Assembly (NCBI GenBank): GCA_945859605.1
Contig: OX243822.1
Location: 21,073,528 to 21,137,527, forward strand
DNA length: 64,000 bases
Origin: Lumbricus rubellus
Lineage: Eukaryota > Annelida > Clitellata > Crassiclitellata > Lumbricidae
Reading direction: 5' to 3'
Position 1 is the stretch's first letter. Each line of letters begins with the position of its first letter. The notes beneath the pieces were generated by a model. That model did no database searches. It was not told where the DNA came from and saw only the letters and a list, made by a program, of their open reading frames with translations. This document shows positions 32,890 through 44,003 of this stretch, piece after piece. A program made the position numbers and the translations under genes.

Positions 32890-33116
32890 TTGCCATAGCG
32901 TACCTTCAATCTTCATACTCAGAGGTGCTCCCGACTACCGAGATGATACTGCAGCGGAGTTTCAGGGCGAATCGCATAAGCAATTGTGAGTAAACGACTT
33001 GCACAAGAATGTGACAAGATCCCTACGCGGCAGCTTGAGGTGGTTTCGAACCTGAACCCACCGGTTTCAAGGCACGAGCCCACCAGTAGGGCCTACACCA
33101 CCACGCTAATGTTAGG
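32890..33116 (-). repeat. tRNA-derived SINE (family B), full-length but diverged
   Basis: Minus strand: GCGTGGTGGTGTAGGCCC (A-box region), 'CCTTGAAACCGG', a degenerate B box around 'AGGTTCGAAACC', then 'TTGCTTATGCGATTCG', ending near 'CGCTATGGCAAA'. Related to 23850-24052. Confidence 0.65.
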
Positions 33117-33194
33117 CTAATGATTCGACAGGGGCCTGTAGACCCAATATATATGGCCGTGGTGGACATGGGCGGAGTTTATCAGGGGCTAAGG

Positions 33195-34347
33195 CAGTGG
33201 TGGCCAACCTTTTGTACTCAGTGTACCACAAACTATCGCCCGTTCCGTCCGCGTGCCACTATATATATATATATACCTGACGAGAGGAATTGTAACCTGT
33301 GACAATTTAAAACCTGCACTTGCATAAAGTAACTATATATATATATATATATAAATAATATATATATATATATATATATATTCCATGGTCCTCCGTGTCT
33401 ATTGTTTTCCGTCTCATCACAGCGTGTGTCCATGGCTGCAATGTTAGACATTATTATTGCTTAGATTTTGAACCATACAAAACTTGAAAAAGACTTTACT
33501 CGCCATCATCAGGGTGAGAATTGCCGGGGGGGTTGGGGGGGTTCAACCCCCCAGTCTTCTTTAGAGCCCCATGTTAAAGTATGTTTTTTATACCCCAATT
33601 TTAAGTTTATCATAGGCCAACCCCCCCAGTTATTTTTCCACAATTCTCATACTGGCCATCAGAATGAGTTTTCTTTCATGCTGATGTCAGACTTAACTCC
33701 TATAAGTTCGACCATCATTATCAATTCATCACTTGTTCTGGCAAACAATGACAGTTCTGCCTAAAAGGTTCTTTCTCTAAAATTAGTCTTGATAGCTTAC
33801 CTAGGCCGGTGGTTTTCATTTGAGTTTCCCTGTAACTCACTGAAGTGAAGTTCAATGTTAGTTTTTACATACATGCACCACAACTGTTGCAGTACACAGC
33901 AAATAGCAATGCTAAAGACATAACCAACAGGAGCATCTTCCTTTGTTTTATCCTGCAACCCTACAGTGGGGTGAAACTCAATTTCTTATCTCTGAATGGA
34001 TGCTGTGGAGAGTGTGGACTTTGACCATCAGTCGACTGATGAGGCTGCCTCATCCCACTTCGAGCGCCTGTGCTGCGTCCGTCTGCAGTTAATTAACCTT
34101 GCCCTGCATGGTCACTGCAGCTACTGCATGGTCACTGCAGTTAAAGAGGCGCCTGAGATTCGCCTAAGTCTGCCCTAAGAGATAACATTGTAAACCAAGA
34201 TTACTCCACTAAGTGAGTGGAATGATCTTGATTGTAAACTAGCAGATCTAGCATAAATATTTTTCAAAAATTCCATGGCCCTCCGTGCCACTCATCATAG
34301 GCCGGCGTGCCGCAAGTGGCACGCGTGCCGCAGGTTGGCCACCACTG
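33195..34347. mobile_element. Non-autonomous hAT element, 1153 bp
   Basis: Termini are CAGTGGTGGCCAACCTTTTG and its complement ending GGTTGGCCACCACTG. A perfect 8-bp duplication, GGCTAAGG, lies at 33187-33194 and 34348-34355. Subterminal GCGTGCCAC/GTGGCACGCG repeats are present. It contains (TA)n tracts (33261-33380) and a nested MITE (33510-33654). No transposase frame. Confidence 0.9.
33510..33654. mobile_element. hAT-type MITE nested in the 33195-34347 element
   Basis: CAGGGTGAGAATTG at the left and CAATTCTCATACTG at the right, with flanks GCCATCAT (33502-33509) and GCCATCAG (33655-33662). Same family as 4300-4445, opposite orientation. Confidence 0.8.
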
Positions 34348-34491
34348 GGCTAAGGGGTTTAAGCCCCTCCAAGAAGGCCCAGATTCCGCGTTTTTACCAT
34401 AAAAATGGTATCCTTTTTCGGGGTTAGCCACCCCCAATAAGGCCCAGACTCGGGGTTAGCCCCCAAGAACGAAAACCAAACTCCGCCCATG

Positions 34492-34800
34492 GTGGTGGTC
34501 CTGGTGGAAAAGGCAACAAGACTGTCGTGCGTACCGGTACCGTGGCGGCAAGCATATCACAATAGGCCTAAGCCCTAGACCCTATTCCATCTATCGAGTA
34601 GGCCTATAGGATACTTTTGAATTCGTTCTGTTCGTAGTGCTATTTCTATAGGATCCAGTAAAACCTTTTTCAATGCCTAGAATTTTGCAGAAGTAGATAG
34701 TATAATAGTCCATTTGTAATTTCCTTCCTCATGCAATGAGGCGTATGACAACCTAATTTTCTTTAATTAACAAACGAAATAGGCTTAGCCTATATAGATC
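34492..34800. other. Non-coding stretch
   Basis: AT-rich with TAGGCCTA motifs. Nothing recognised. Confidence 0.35.
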
Positions 34801-35087
34801 TGGCCTAGTTGGCTACACCGGTAAGCGAGAGCGGCATTCGTCTGTTGGATACAACGGACTGCGGTTCAAGCCCCGGGCTGGGAGATGACACTCAGAGATT
34901 TAGATATCTCGGGCTTGCACGTGTGGGACGCAGGGGCGCAAGCGGAGCGACCTTGGGCAAGTGCCGCAAGTTGCTTACCCATCATTGTCTGTGGGGAAGG
35001 CAACGGAAAACCACCTCACTCATCTCATCCCCAGGGGCGCAAAGTCAATGGACCTGCCTTCGAGCAGAGAACCACCATCATCATGTA
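34801..35087 (+). repeat. tRNA-derived SINE (family A), + copy
   Basis: Begins TGGCCTAGTTGG (A-box-like), has CGGTTCAAGCCCC (B-box-like) at about 34862-34874, a body with 'TTGCTTACCCATCATTGTCT', and ends 'CGAGCAGAGAACCACCATCA'. An inverted copy lies at 36395-36669. Confidence 0.82.
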
Positions 35088-35605
35088 GATCTATTGGCCT
35101 AAGTGTGAAGGTGTAGCCTAGCCTAATAGGTCTACAGTTTTTTTGGCGAATTGGGATTTGGCAAGTTTGAGCTTGTATAGGCTATATAAGTTTATGATAT
35201 CTATACTTTATCGCAATAGCAGGGAATAGGAATTTTATCATTATTTAGGAAGACGCAGCCTAAAAATTGTCGTGTGGGCTGTGGGGGGTTCAATCCCCCA
35301 GTCTTTCTTAGGACCCCGTCATAATAAGTTCCAGACTAGCGCCATATCACTTCACGTGCCAAAAATGGTCTAAATTATCAGAAGACACCATAATTGAGGG
35401 ATCAATTTCATCTCTTTGATACCCCAGTATTATTTTACTCATACAGTCATAGGCTACTGTCGGTTTTCAAGGATGTTTAAATGTTCGAACCACAGAACGA
35501 AACTGAAACCTATAATCACGACACAGAGGCAAATGATCGATATTTTTTAACAAGCTGTCTTGTCTCCTGGATATAGATCTGCCAACGTTCGTTTACTGTA
35601 TATAA
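35088..35605. other. Non-coding stretch
   Basis: Nothing recognised apart from a scrap of the 'CAATCCCCCAGTCTTTCTTA' MITE family near 35290. Confidence 0.35.
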
Positions 35606-35663
35606 ACCTATCCCATTTCGCCACTGTCTCCTATTTCTCCTCTTCACTTTCAGCTCATATATA

Positions 35664-36273
35664 CAGGGTGGCGCAGAAAAAACCGGACTTGTTTTTGCAA
35701 TTGCATCGCTTGAATAATCAAAGTAATTATATTACTGTGACGTCGTCCTACATCAAGGATTACTGCCAGACATAATAGGTCACTCTGGTGACAATTTCAC
35801 TTTCCAGCAGGATGGAGCACCTGCTCATCGTTCACGAAAAACAGTTGCTTTTCTCACTGCTCACGTTCCAGACTTTATTGAACCAGAAAATTGGCCACCG
35901 AACAGTCCGGACTTGAATCCCGTAGACTATTCGATCTGGGGAATTCTTCAGCAGTTTGTCTACAGGCAGAGAATTCGAGATATTGAACATTTGAAAGAAG
36001 TTCCGACCGCATGCTGGGACGAAATCAGCGAGCACACTATCAACCGGGCTATTGGACAGTTTCGCAAGCGATTATCATTGGTTATCGCAGCAAACGGAGG
36101 ACATCACTTTGACTTAAATTTCTGACGCATTCAGAAAACTCTGAAATTTTACAGTTCATTCAATGTTAGGCTATATTAAATGCCAAACCAATGCCATTTT
36201 TCTGTGTCATTTCTGCAGTCTAATGATAGTTTAAGGCAATAATTACTAATAGTCCGGTTTTTTCTGCGCCACC

Positions 36274-36276
<3 letters not shown>
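35664..36276 (+). mobile_element. Mariner-like (DD37D) transposon relic, copy 3, different family
   Basis: 613 bp. Termini start CAGGGTGGCGCAGAAAAAAC and are perfectly inverted over 26 bp, with TA duplicated at 35662-35663 and 36277-36278. It carries the last third of a transposase: FQQDGAPAHRSR with a catalytic Asp at 35811, then 37 residues to the Asp of [22 protein letters not shown] and a stop at 36123-36125. The N-terminal two thirds is deleted. The perfect termini suggest a fairly recent copy mobilised in trans. Confidence 0.88.
35811..36125 (+). pseudogene. Mariner transposase, C-terminal fragment (third copy)
   Basis: About 104 residues from DGAPAH to the stop, open throughout. It retains two of three catalytic acidic residues and lacks the DNA-binding part and first Asp. 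Similar in layout to 1726-2040 but clearly a different family by sequence and termini. Confidence 0.78.
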
Positions 36277-36305
<29 letters not shown>

Positions 36306-36360
36306 GTTATATATATATATGAGCTGAAAGTGAGGGAAGAGGAGAAATAGGAGACAGTGG

Positions 36361-36394
<34 letters not shown>

Positions 36395-36396
<2 letters not shown>

Positions 36397-36669
36397 TTCT
36401 CTGCCCGAAGACAGGAAGACAGGTTCATTGTCCCTTGGGATATGAGATGAGTGAGGTAGGTGGTTTCCCGTTGCCTTCTTCACAGACAATGATGGGTAAG
36501 CAACTTGCCAAGGTCGCTCCGCAGCAGCTTGCGCCACCGCGTCTCCTGCGTGCTAGCCTGAGATATCTAAATCTCTGAATGTCAACTCGCAACCCGGAGT
36601 TTGAACCGCAGTCCGTTGTATCCAACAGACGAATGCCGCTCTCGCTTACCGGTGTAGCTAACTAGGCCA
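36395..36669 (-). repeat. tRNA-derived SINE (family A), inverted copy
   Basis: The minus strand matches the + copy at 34801-35087: 'TAGTTAGCTACACCGGTAAG', 'TTGGATACAACGGACTGCGG', B box GGTTCAAACTCC, 'TTGCTTACCCATCATTGTCT' and 'GGCAGAGAACC' at the end. Confidence 0.82.
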
Positions 36670-36708
36670 ATAACAATAATATCTAAATAATTGTAACTTT
36701 ATAAGTAA

Positions 36709-37313
36709 CTAGCTGTACCCGGCCACGCGTTGCTGTGGCAGAAAAGACCGTCATCTGCCTCCTCCCCCTCCCCCGTCCCCCTCCCCGTCCCCCTCCCACT
36801 CCCCGTCTCCCTTCCCCTTCCCGTCCCCGTCCCCCTCCCCGTTCCTCTTCCCCCTCCCACTCCCCTCCCCGTTCCCCTTCCCCCTCCCGTCCGCGTCCCC
36901 ATCCCCTCTCCCTCTCCCTCCCTCTTTCCCCTCCCCCTCACCCTCACTCTTCCTTCTTTCCTCCCGGACAGCGACATATGCGCTATCGCGATTTTTGGGC
37001 GACGTTTGGGCAACCCTGATCGAAGTTGGTCATCTCGCGACTTTTGGGCGACTTTATAATGTCACGACAAAAACGTTTCCGAAATCTGGCAACCCTCATG
37101 GACGTTGGGAAGTGTATGATTTGCAGATGGCGGCCGAACGGATTTCAAAGTTCTCTTTTGTAGAAAATGCTGGGTTTTTTCGGGAAAAAAGCATACTACA
37201 ACACGGTTCTATTTGAATGGAAGGTGTCGTAAAATTTTCAAAACAATCGGTTCGTCAGTTTTCGAAAACACTCATAACGCACGGTTGGAAAGTTTCATTT
37301 TTATATATATAGA
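36709..37313 (-). mobile_element. Non-autonomous Helitron, 605 bp
   Basis: On the minus strand it starts TCTATATATATAAAAATGAA and ends CGGGTACAGCTAG. A short GC-rich hairpin (GCCACAGCAACGCGTGGC) lies just before the end. It is flanked by A on the 5' side and T on the 3' side, the classical Helitron integration pattern with no target duplication. A CCCCTC/CCCGTC-rich tract fills 36763-36955. No Rep/helicase coding. Confidence 0.78.
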
Positions 37314-37439
37314 TTCCAATTCCAGCCTGATATCGGCAATTTGGATCCAACGATAATTATTAATTATTAGGGTCTATTTTTAACTAACTATAATTATTAT
37401 GCCTAATCGTGACCCGTATCATTCTGCACAGTGTCCCTA

Positions 37440-37580
37440 CAGTGTAATATAAGAATTGTGGAAAAATAACTGGGTGATTTAACTATAACCAACTGAAATT
37501 GGGGTGTGAAAAACAGACTTTACTCTGGGGCTCTAAGAAAGACAGGGGGTTGAACCCACAAACCCAATTCTCACCCTGCG
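37440..37580. repeat. Decayed copy of the CAGGGTGAGAATTG hAT MITE
   Basis: 'AAGAATTGTGGAAAAATAAC' at the left and 'CAATTCTCACCCTG' at the right, with the same internal order as 4300-4445. The flanking 8-mers have diverged. Confidence 0.65.
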
Positions 37581-37726
37581 TCTCCATGTTAGACTCAACA
37601 CCGTCCTGCAATGACACTGAGCAAAAGAGAGCATCATTGTTAATGTTAGCGAAAAACTTGCTCGAGGTTCTGGTGCATACAGTACTGTATAGGCAGTAAC
37701 CGTTTCATTTGGTGGACAGTGTTTGA

Positions 37727-37884
37727 CATGGGCGAGGTTTATCAGGGGCTGAGAAGAAGACACAGTTTCGATTTTTTTTACCATGAAAATAGAATCTTTT
37801 TAAAGTTTAGCACCTCCCAGAAGACCCAGAAGACCCAGACTCGGGGTTAGCCCTTCCAAGAACGGAAATCAAACTCCGCCCATG
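37727..37884. mobile_element. CATGGGCGGAGTTT MITE, uninterrupted copy
   Basis: CATGGGCGAGGTTTATCAGG at the left and CAAACTCCGCCCATG at the right. Contains 'GACTCGGGGTTAGCCC'. It gives the pre-insertion shape of the element at 33167-34491. Confidence 0.7.
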
Positions 37885-38461
37885 GTGTTGTCTTGGTCTA
37901 GTCCCCTTGCATTGGGGGTCGGGGTGGATCGAGGGGGCCAAACTAGCCATGCCTTCCCCCATTCAGAGATTTGCACAGGACCTTCGGAGGAAGACTTTAA
38001 AAAACGTCTTCAGATTTTTGGGCGAAAGACCAAGGAAAAAATTGATGTCCCAAGACCACCACCAATTTTGCCCCCTTAAACAATTTCTGTAGGCCTATCT
38101 GCCTCTGTTTGGGGAATTCCAGTTTCTGTGAGAAAAACTGCCTGTCTCAAAACTCTTGATCGGTTTAAATTCCAATCAAAATCTTGCTACGTAGCATTAT
38201 ACTGAATCTGATATCCAAACAGATCAGCGCTACTCCGTAAGGCGTAAGCGAACGCAGGGCACCAGGTTATTCCTGAGCGCTGCGTCGTGTCAGAGATGTC
38301 AAGGTGAGATCGGATTTTAGGTTACCAGAGAGAGAACTTTACATTTATTATACACAGAAGATAGAAAACACTAAACCGTAAGCAGTAAGCAAGTAGGCAA
38401 GTAAGCATACATGTAAGTAAGTTAGTAAGTATGGGCTAGGTTTCGACTTTAATTTACTGAC
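37885..38461. other. Non-coding stretch, part intron of the gene on the minus strand
   Basis: Nothing recognised. 38375-38435 has AAGTAAG-type short repeats. Confidence 0.35.
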
Positions 38462-38791
38462 CTGCCTCTCGTTTCGTTCATCTCCTTCGCTCAAGATCTT
38501 TGCAACTATTCGTCTCCATGGTGACCATTCGTACGCGCTGACGTCTGAATTTCGTCCCACAGATTCGCCATTTCTTTCGTCATCGTCCGAAAATCGGGTC
38601 GCCCTACCGTCCCCTGCTCCGCCGTGTTGCGAGCGGGCGCTCCTGCGTCGAAAGACCGCTTCGAGGAGGTCACTGCCACCGGAAGGGAGAACACCTACGT
38701 CATCGCCTGCGTCATCGAGCAGAATCCGATCGCAGACGATCAGACCGAGTGATGACGTCAGCGACATCAACAAGAAAAGCGTCTTTCCCAT
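38462..38791 (-). CDS. First coding exon of a putative secreted protein or propeptide
   Basis: On the minus strand an ATG opens 110 codons ending at a good donor (CAG|GTCAGTA, intron starting at 38461). Residues 1-20 (MGKTLFLLMSLTSSLGLIVC) look like a signal peptide with a hydrophobic core. The rest is charged: DRILLDDAGDDVGVL, a basic FRRRSARS site that could be cut by a proprotein convertase, an acidic DDDERNGES stretch and EWSPWRRIVAKIL. That layout suits a neuropeptide or hormone precursor, but no family is recognised. Later exons to the left were not identified. Without splicing the frame runs on to 38348. Base composition is more GC-rich than the flanks, which supports coding. Confidence 0.5.
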
Positions 38792-39285
38792 TCTTCCGCC
38801 AGAAAAGTAGTTCTCGAGATAAAGAGAGAATTTTGCGTCACTGTATTTGATCTTCTTGTTTTTGTAGCTCCTTATTTTCTAAGTAACAAAAAAGGGAAAT
38901 CTGCTTAAATTCGTTACTAAATAACGGAACTACAGACGACAGTAAATTAATGTTTAGAGTTGCTTTCTCGGCGAACTTTTTCTGCACAAAGAGGTTGCAA
39001 GATTCCTTTCAGGGCTCTGCTATTATATGACTGCTTTCAAATCGTGAAATCGATTCTAAAATACACGTATATCACACAAAGCCAATACGTAGCCTACGTT
39101 TATTTAAATGAATATAAAAATCAGCCTTTAATTGTAAAAACAAACCCCGAATGTGAGTGCTTTTATGTCTTAGTCTACTTCGTCGCAAGAAAATGCGAAT
39201 TCTGAGCTCCTGCCACCGGGAAGAGAGCTTTTACCGTGACACTAGCTGCTGCTGGTAGGCCTACTGCTACTGCTGCTGCTACTAC
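38792..39285. other. 5' flank of the minus-strand gene; non-coding
   Basis: No feature recognised. It may contain the promoter of the gene whose exon ends at 38791. Confidence 0.35.
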
Positions 39286-39289
39286 CGAG

Positions 39290-39328
<39 letters not shown>

Positions 39329-39329
39329 A
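39260..39329. repeat. (CTG)n/(CAG)n trinucleotide repeat
   Basis: CTACTGCTGCTGCTACTACC leads into an unbroken run of about 13 CTG units at 39291-39328. A minus-strand open frame (39175-39582) would read it as poly-Gln. It has no other gene-like feature. Confidence 0.9.
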
Positions 39330-40129
39330 GTGCAAACAAAAGAACCTGCGAGATTTGGCGCCGCCAGAGATGAGATGGAAGCGGAGGCGAGGGTAGTAGA
39401 GGGAGGAGACGGAGGGCAGTCAGTTCGGCGCGTGCCACAAAGAAAGAATCCATTCCGTGTCGTGGTCCTTTTCGCACCGAATACGTTCTTATAACTGAGT
39501 TCATAAACACACGCATTATATGGACATCTCTATGGCTCTCAATCACTGTCCAACAGATATTATATGGATGGCCTTCCATCATTTTAGGCTGACCGTCTGC
39601 CTGGCTCTATCTGTCTCTCTGTCTCCCGACTGCAGGGGCGCAACCAGAACATTTTCCTGGGGGTGCTCAGAATTATTGTAAGCTCCGAAGGTGCGAAGCA
39701 GCGAGTGCCGAAGGCACGAAGCCAATACCGAATATAGAGTTTGGGTGAGCGTCGTAAGGTTCCCCCAGCGGGGTCTGGGACGGAGCCCCAGAAACCAACG
39801 CCTTTTAAACTTTTGACATCAGCTAGAGCACGTTTCAGGCTCTTGTTTTCCAGCTGTTTTTATGAGCGATAAAGGCATAAAAACTTCTGAAAACCATAGT
39901 TTAAGACTTCAAAATTTTCTTTTTCCAGTTGTTTAGATAAGACAAAGGATATTAGGCCTATATAGCTCGCTAGTGGCAGAATAACCAGTATTTAATCTAG
40001 ATTCTAGACACTCTCCCAATAACCAGTGTTTTATCTAGTAGCCTACCTTCTCTGTGCATCAAGGTTTCTGGGGAAAAGCGAGCATCAGCCGGAAAAAGGC
40101 AGGAGCTTTATCTTATCCTATCTTATCTT

Positions 40130-40560
40130 ATATGACAGGCCAATAAGTACAGAATTACAATAGTCAATCAGAGAACACACAAAAGCGTGAACAATGAGGT
40201 ATACTATAGAGATCGAAGATGAGACGGATTTGCGAATAGCCCGGAGACGCCTTAGCTAGAAGTAGGAAGAGTGAGTAAGATTGGCAATGTGTTCAGTGAA
40301 GGTAAGAGAACTGTCTAGGGTGACACCTATAGGTCTCGAACACTGGAGAAGTTGAAGTGAGGAAAAGTTTGAGAGAGCAGTGTGTTGTTGAGTTTTTGAG
40401 GCTGCTTAGGAGTGCCAAACCAAATCAACTGGGTTTTGGAAGAGTTCAAAGAAAGACGATCTTGAGATAGCGCGTTAATTCGACTTGCAAGAAGGAGTTG
40501 AGTAGATGGGGGACGACCATGGACATAAGCTTTGGGAGGGGATGTGCCCATCCACATCAG
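40130..40560 (-). pseudogene. CR1/Jockey-type LINE reverse-transcriptase fragment
   Basis: The minus strand encodes LNSSKTQLIWFGTPKQ, then VRDLGVTLDSSLTFTEHI, then LRRLRAIRKSVSSSISI and VHAFVCSLIDYCNSVL. This is the well-known run downstream of the FADD box in CR1-like reverse transcriptases. Stops separate parts of it. Only this segment remains. Confidence 0.85.
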
Positions 40561-40843
40561 AAATTTTATAATTTCCACACTGCAATGGCAGAATTTTGCC
40601 ATCTAAAGCAAAATAGCTATGCTATTTAGCCTATTTCAGTGCTAATAAGAGTGGTCTAAACTTCAATGAATATACTCACAATTACAAAAAATTATTTTGT
40701 GAGTTCCATGTTTATTATGGTACCATTTTCAGATGTCAGCTTAGCAAAATAACTCTATTACTTCAGTGCTGATAAGTGATAACAAAAAGAATGATTTCAG
40801 ATTTCAGCATCGGTTTAAAACTTCAGAGTGTTGCATCGCGATT

Positions 40844-41129
40844 CAGTGGCGGCGCCAGGATTTCAGTTTTGGGGGGCTGAACTTTCGTCGGAAAATTTTC
40901 CATTTTCACCGCAAAAATTTCTGATGACCTTTTTTTAGTCATCTGGTCGAAATCTTATGAAAATTTTCCATTTTCACCGCCATTTCTGAAGACCTTTTTT
41001 TAGTCATCAGGTTCAAATCATTTTTGGAGGGGGCTGAACGTCAGAATTTGTAATTTTTACATGGCGAAAAAATGGATCGCCTATTTTGGGGGGCTTAGCC
41101 CCCTAGCCCCCTCCCTGCCGCCGCCACTG
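40844..41129. mobile_element. hAT-type MITE, 286 bp, nested
   Basis: CAGTGGCGGCGCCAGGATTT at the left and CCTGCCGCCGCCACTG at the right. Flanking 8-mers TCGCGATT (40836-40843) and TCGCATTT (41130-41137) match at 6 of 8. Internal phrase 'TTTTCCATTTTCACCGC' is repeated. Confidence 0.75.
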
Positions 41130-41137
41130 TCGCATTT

Positions 41138-41595
41138 ACTTACGTCACCCCTATCGCCCTACATATCCGCCCATGACAGTAAGTAATGCGCATTATAAAA
41201 TATCATGCGATAGTATCACAATTATATTATAATAATAAAATTAAAATTATAATCATATTGTAGGAAATAATATCATGTTATAATATGGCAGTCTATGCAA
41301 TACAACAGCCTATAATAAACAGCAACTAAAAACTATCATTCTGTCAAATTTTCTTGGGCAAAGTTTTTGTTTCTGTGCGCTTTCTCCGCTGGAAATGTCT
41401 AGATCATTACAAAGCTGAATAACTATTACTATATATTGTAATACTAATTTGAAGCAAACAACTCTTAACTAGGCCTTAATGAAATAGCACACACTGTAGG
41501 CTACTATCGATTATGTTGTAACATATTATATTATCAATAAATTGGCGAGACGTGCAATGTAATGGCACTAACACTTTAAATTCATCACTAGGCAT
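41138..41595. other. AT-rich stretch inside the large hAT element
   Basis: No feature recognised; ATAATAT-rich. Confidence 0.35.
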
Positions 41596-41599
41596 CACT

Positions 41600-41897
41600 A
41601 GGCAATTGAGTCAGACCATCAACTAGTGCGGAGACTGAGAACGTTTGGCCATTTCGCACGAAGCGATGGCAGTCAAGACCATGCCAGAGCTTTGCGCGCC
41701 ATGATTCGTGCCCCCCCCCCCAAAAAAAAACCTGGAAGAGACCGGTTGGACGACCAAGACACACATGGACCCGGACGATCGACGCAGACCTGAGACCGCT
41801 GGGCCTTGGACTAAACGCAGCTTGGAGAAGTGCGCAGGACCGTAGCGGTTGGCGGAGAATTGTGGAGACGGCTACGCTCCGGAGTGGGGCTCGCCCT

Positions 41898-41938
<41 letters not shown>
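41600..41938 (+). pseudogene. LINE ORF2 C-terminus with (TGA)n tail
   Basis: Frames give LRTFGHFARSDGS, then, after a frame change in a C/A homopolymer run (41711-41730), RPVGRPRHTWTRTIDAD, then SGWRRIVETATLRSGARP and a stop at 41899-41901. A (TGA)n run to 41938 follows directly. The gene end merging into a trinucleotide tail is the expected 3' structure for this LINE class. Confidence 0.85.
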
Positions 41939-42642
41939 AACTAGTGCAATAAACGGCACCTGCAGGTTGATGCTTTAACATATAAAAACGATTAAAGGCG
42001 TCCATAATAAGCGGAGACCTGATAAAGTGATAATAATACAGCATGAATTCTGATGACGAGACGTACCATTAGGCAGTCATTACCAACCAACTGCGATAAG
42101 AGAGGCGTCAGGGATTACAATCAGAAGGCATATCACTAAACGCGGCAACACTGCCATGCGTAGGCTATACGCAAGGCCATTGGGTACATCCACGTTATTT
42201 TCAATGCCTACTCTGAGAAGTTAATTGTTCTTTCTTCAATTTGCAATTTTTTATGTCTGTATGGCACTTGATTCTCAACCATAAGAATTATTACCTAATG
42301 TAACCTTCAAACGGGTTCATCCACTACATGTATATCTATAGCTTAGTAAGCTAGGCCTATATAATATTATTATTCTCGAGACTCCAGACAAACTCTGGAA
42401 GACGAGCTTTAGACATTGAAATCTAGTGCTTTATGAACCATGAATTTGGCTAAGATTATAATACAGAAGAATGAAGAAACTTGCTTGATTGTGTAATCTG
42501 AAAGACTGAAAAGCGAAAGGACCCCTACACCCCCTACCCCCCCCCCCCCCAAACTCATCGGATTTGGAAAAATTGCGTGGGTTAGCTTTTTAGCCCTAGG
42601 GGGTGCTCAAGCACCCCCAGCACCCCCCTAGTTGCGCCACTG

Positions 42643-43610
42643 CCCGACTGTGTGTATGTCTGACTAGCTATCTGTTTGCCTGCCTTGCCTTGCCTGTACG
42701 TCTCCGTCTGCCTGCCTGGCTGTCTGTTTGTCTGCCCGTCTATGTTTTCTTCTGTCCACCTCGCGTGTCTCACGTGTCTATGTTTGTCTATCGTCCTGTT
42801 GAATGTCTGTCTGTTTGTCTGTCTGTCTGTCTATATTATATATATAGGCTATATAAAATTGTTTTTCCTCCACGTGTTTGTGTGCTGCTCTGTCTTTCTT
42901 CTGTCTTCCCGGTCCGTGTGTGTGTGCGTGTGTGTGTGTTTGGGTGTGTGTTTGGGCGTATGTTTGGGTGTGTGTTTTGATGTGTGTTTGGATGTGTGTT
43001 TGGATGTGTGTTTGGGTGCATGTGTGTGTGCCATTATATTTTTTTTATATTTTTGGTCCGCATTGTGTTTTACTTCTAGGAACTTATCTAATGCATTCCA
43101 GTTGCTAGTTACTTGTTAATGCACTTAATGTAACTGAGCATGCGCACTTCCAAAAGTCATAGTACATGTAGGTCTATGCGTGAAGCATGCTATGCGATTA
43201 TCCTTTTTTACTAAGAATTTAATTAAAAAAATAATAAATCCGATCATAGGCGTGTGAGGCGGGGATCCATAGGGAGGGGGTAATACCCCCCAACTTTCTG
43301 GCAAATCTGGTTTTCAGGAAAACACAGTCCCGAACGACTAAAAAAAGGTCGTGAATTTTTTTGCCGGATATATTTTTCGGGCAGAAGTTCAATCTTATAG
43401 GCAGGAAGATATTTGACGAAAAACCGAGAGTGACAAAATAATGCCACTAACCAAGCCACTGGGGACCTGTTAAAACTCTTGTATTATCTACGCATAAGAT
43501 GGTGATGTAGTTCGTTACAAGGGAAAGCGCGTTTGAGGATGAAGGATCGGCAGTGATCTTTATAGAGCAATGGAGAGGGAGACTCCCGTGATGATGGTGA
43601 TGAATAAGAT
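42643..43610. other. Simple-sequence-rich stretch
   Basis: (TGTC)n-like sequence at 42650-42830 and TGTGTTTGG/GTGTG repeats at 42914-43030. The rest is not recognised. Cys/Val-rich open frames here are repeat artefacts. Confidence 0.6.
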
Positions 43611-43615
43611 AAAGA

Positions 43616-44003
<388 letters not shown>

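Larger units (their letters stand above)
33167..34491. mobile_element. Small CATGGGCGGAGTTT MITE interrupted by a hAT element
   Basis: Outer ends are CATGGGCGGAGTTT (33167) and AAACTCCGCCCATG (ending 34491). Removing the insertion at 33195-34347 plus one copy of its duplication leaves about 164 bp. That matches the uninterrupted relative at 37727-37884 ('GACTCGGGGTTAGCCC' in both). Flanking 8-mers GTGGTGGA and GTGGTGGT are nearly identical. Confidence 0.7.
35617..36363. repeat. 45-bp-arm palindrome with a mariner inserted at its (TA)n centre
   Basis: CGCCACTGTCTCCTATTTCT...TTTCAGCTCATATATA (35620-35662) is inverted at 36319-36362 (...GAGCTGAAAGTGAG...AGGAGACAGTGGCG). Between them lies the mariner at 35664-36276 and a TA tract. 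Confidence 0.75.
39633..42642. mobile_element. Large non-autonomous hAT element, 3010 bp, with nested insertions
   Basis: Termini are CAGGGGCGCAACCAG and the complement of CAGTGGCGCAACTAG. A perfect 8-bp duplication, CCCGACTG, lies at 39625-39632 and 42643-42650. Subterminal regions share 'GGGGGTGCTCA'. Inside are a dispersed-repeat block (39680-39800), a CR1-like reverse-transcriptase fragment (40130-40560), a hAT MITE (40844-41129) and a LINE 3' end (41600-41938). No hAT transposase is recognised. Confidence 0.85.

Noticed and set aside
39175..39582. Poly-Gln protein on the minus strand
   Set aside because: The only notable feature is the CAG repeat; the rest does not resemble a protein and runs into AT-rich sequence.
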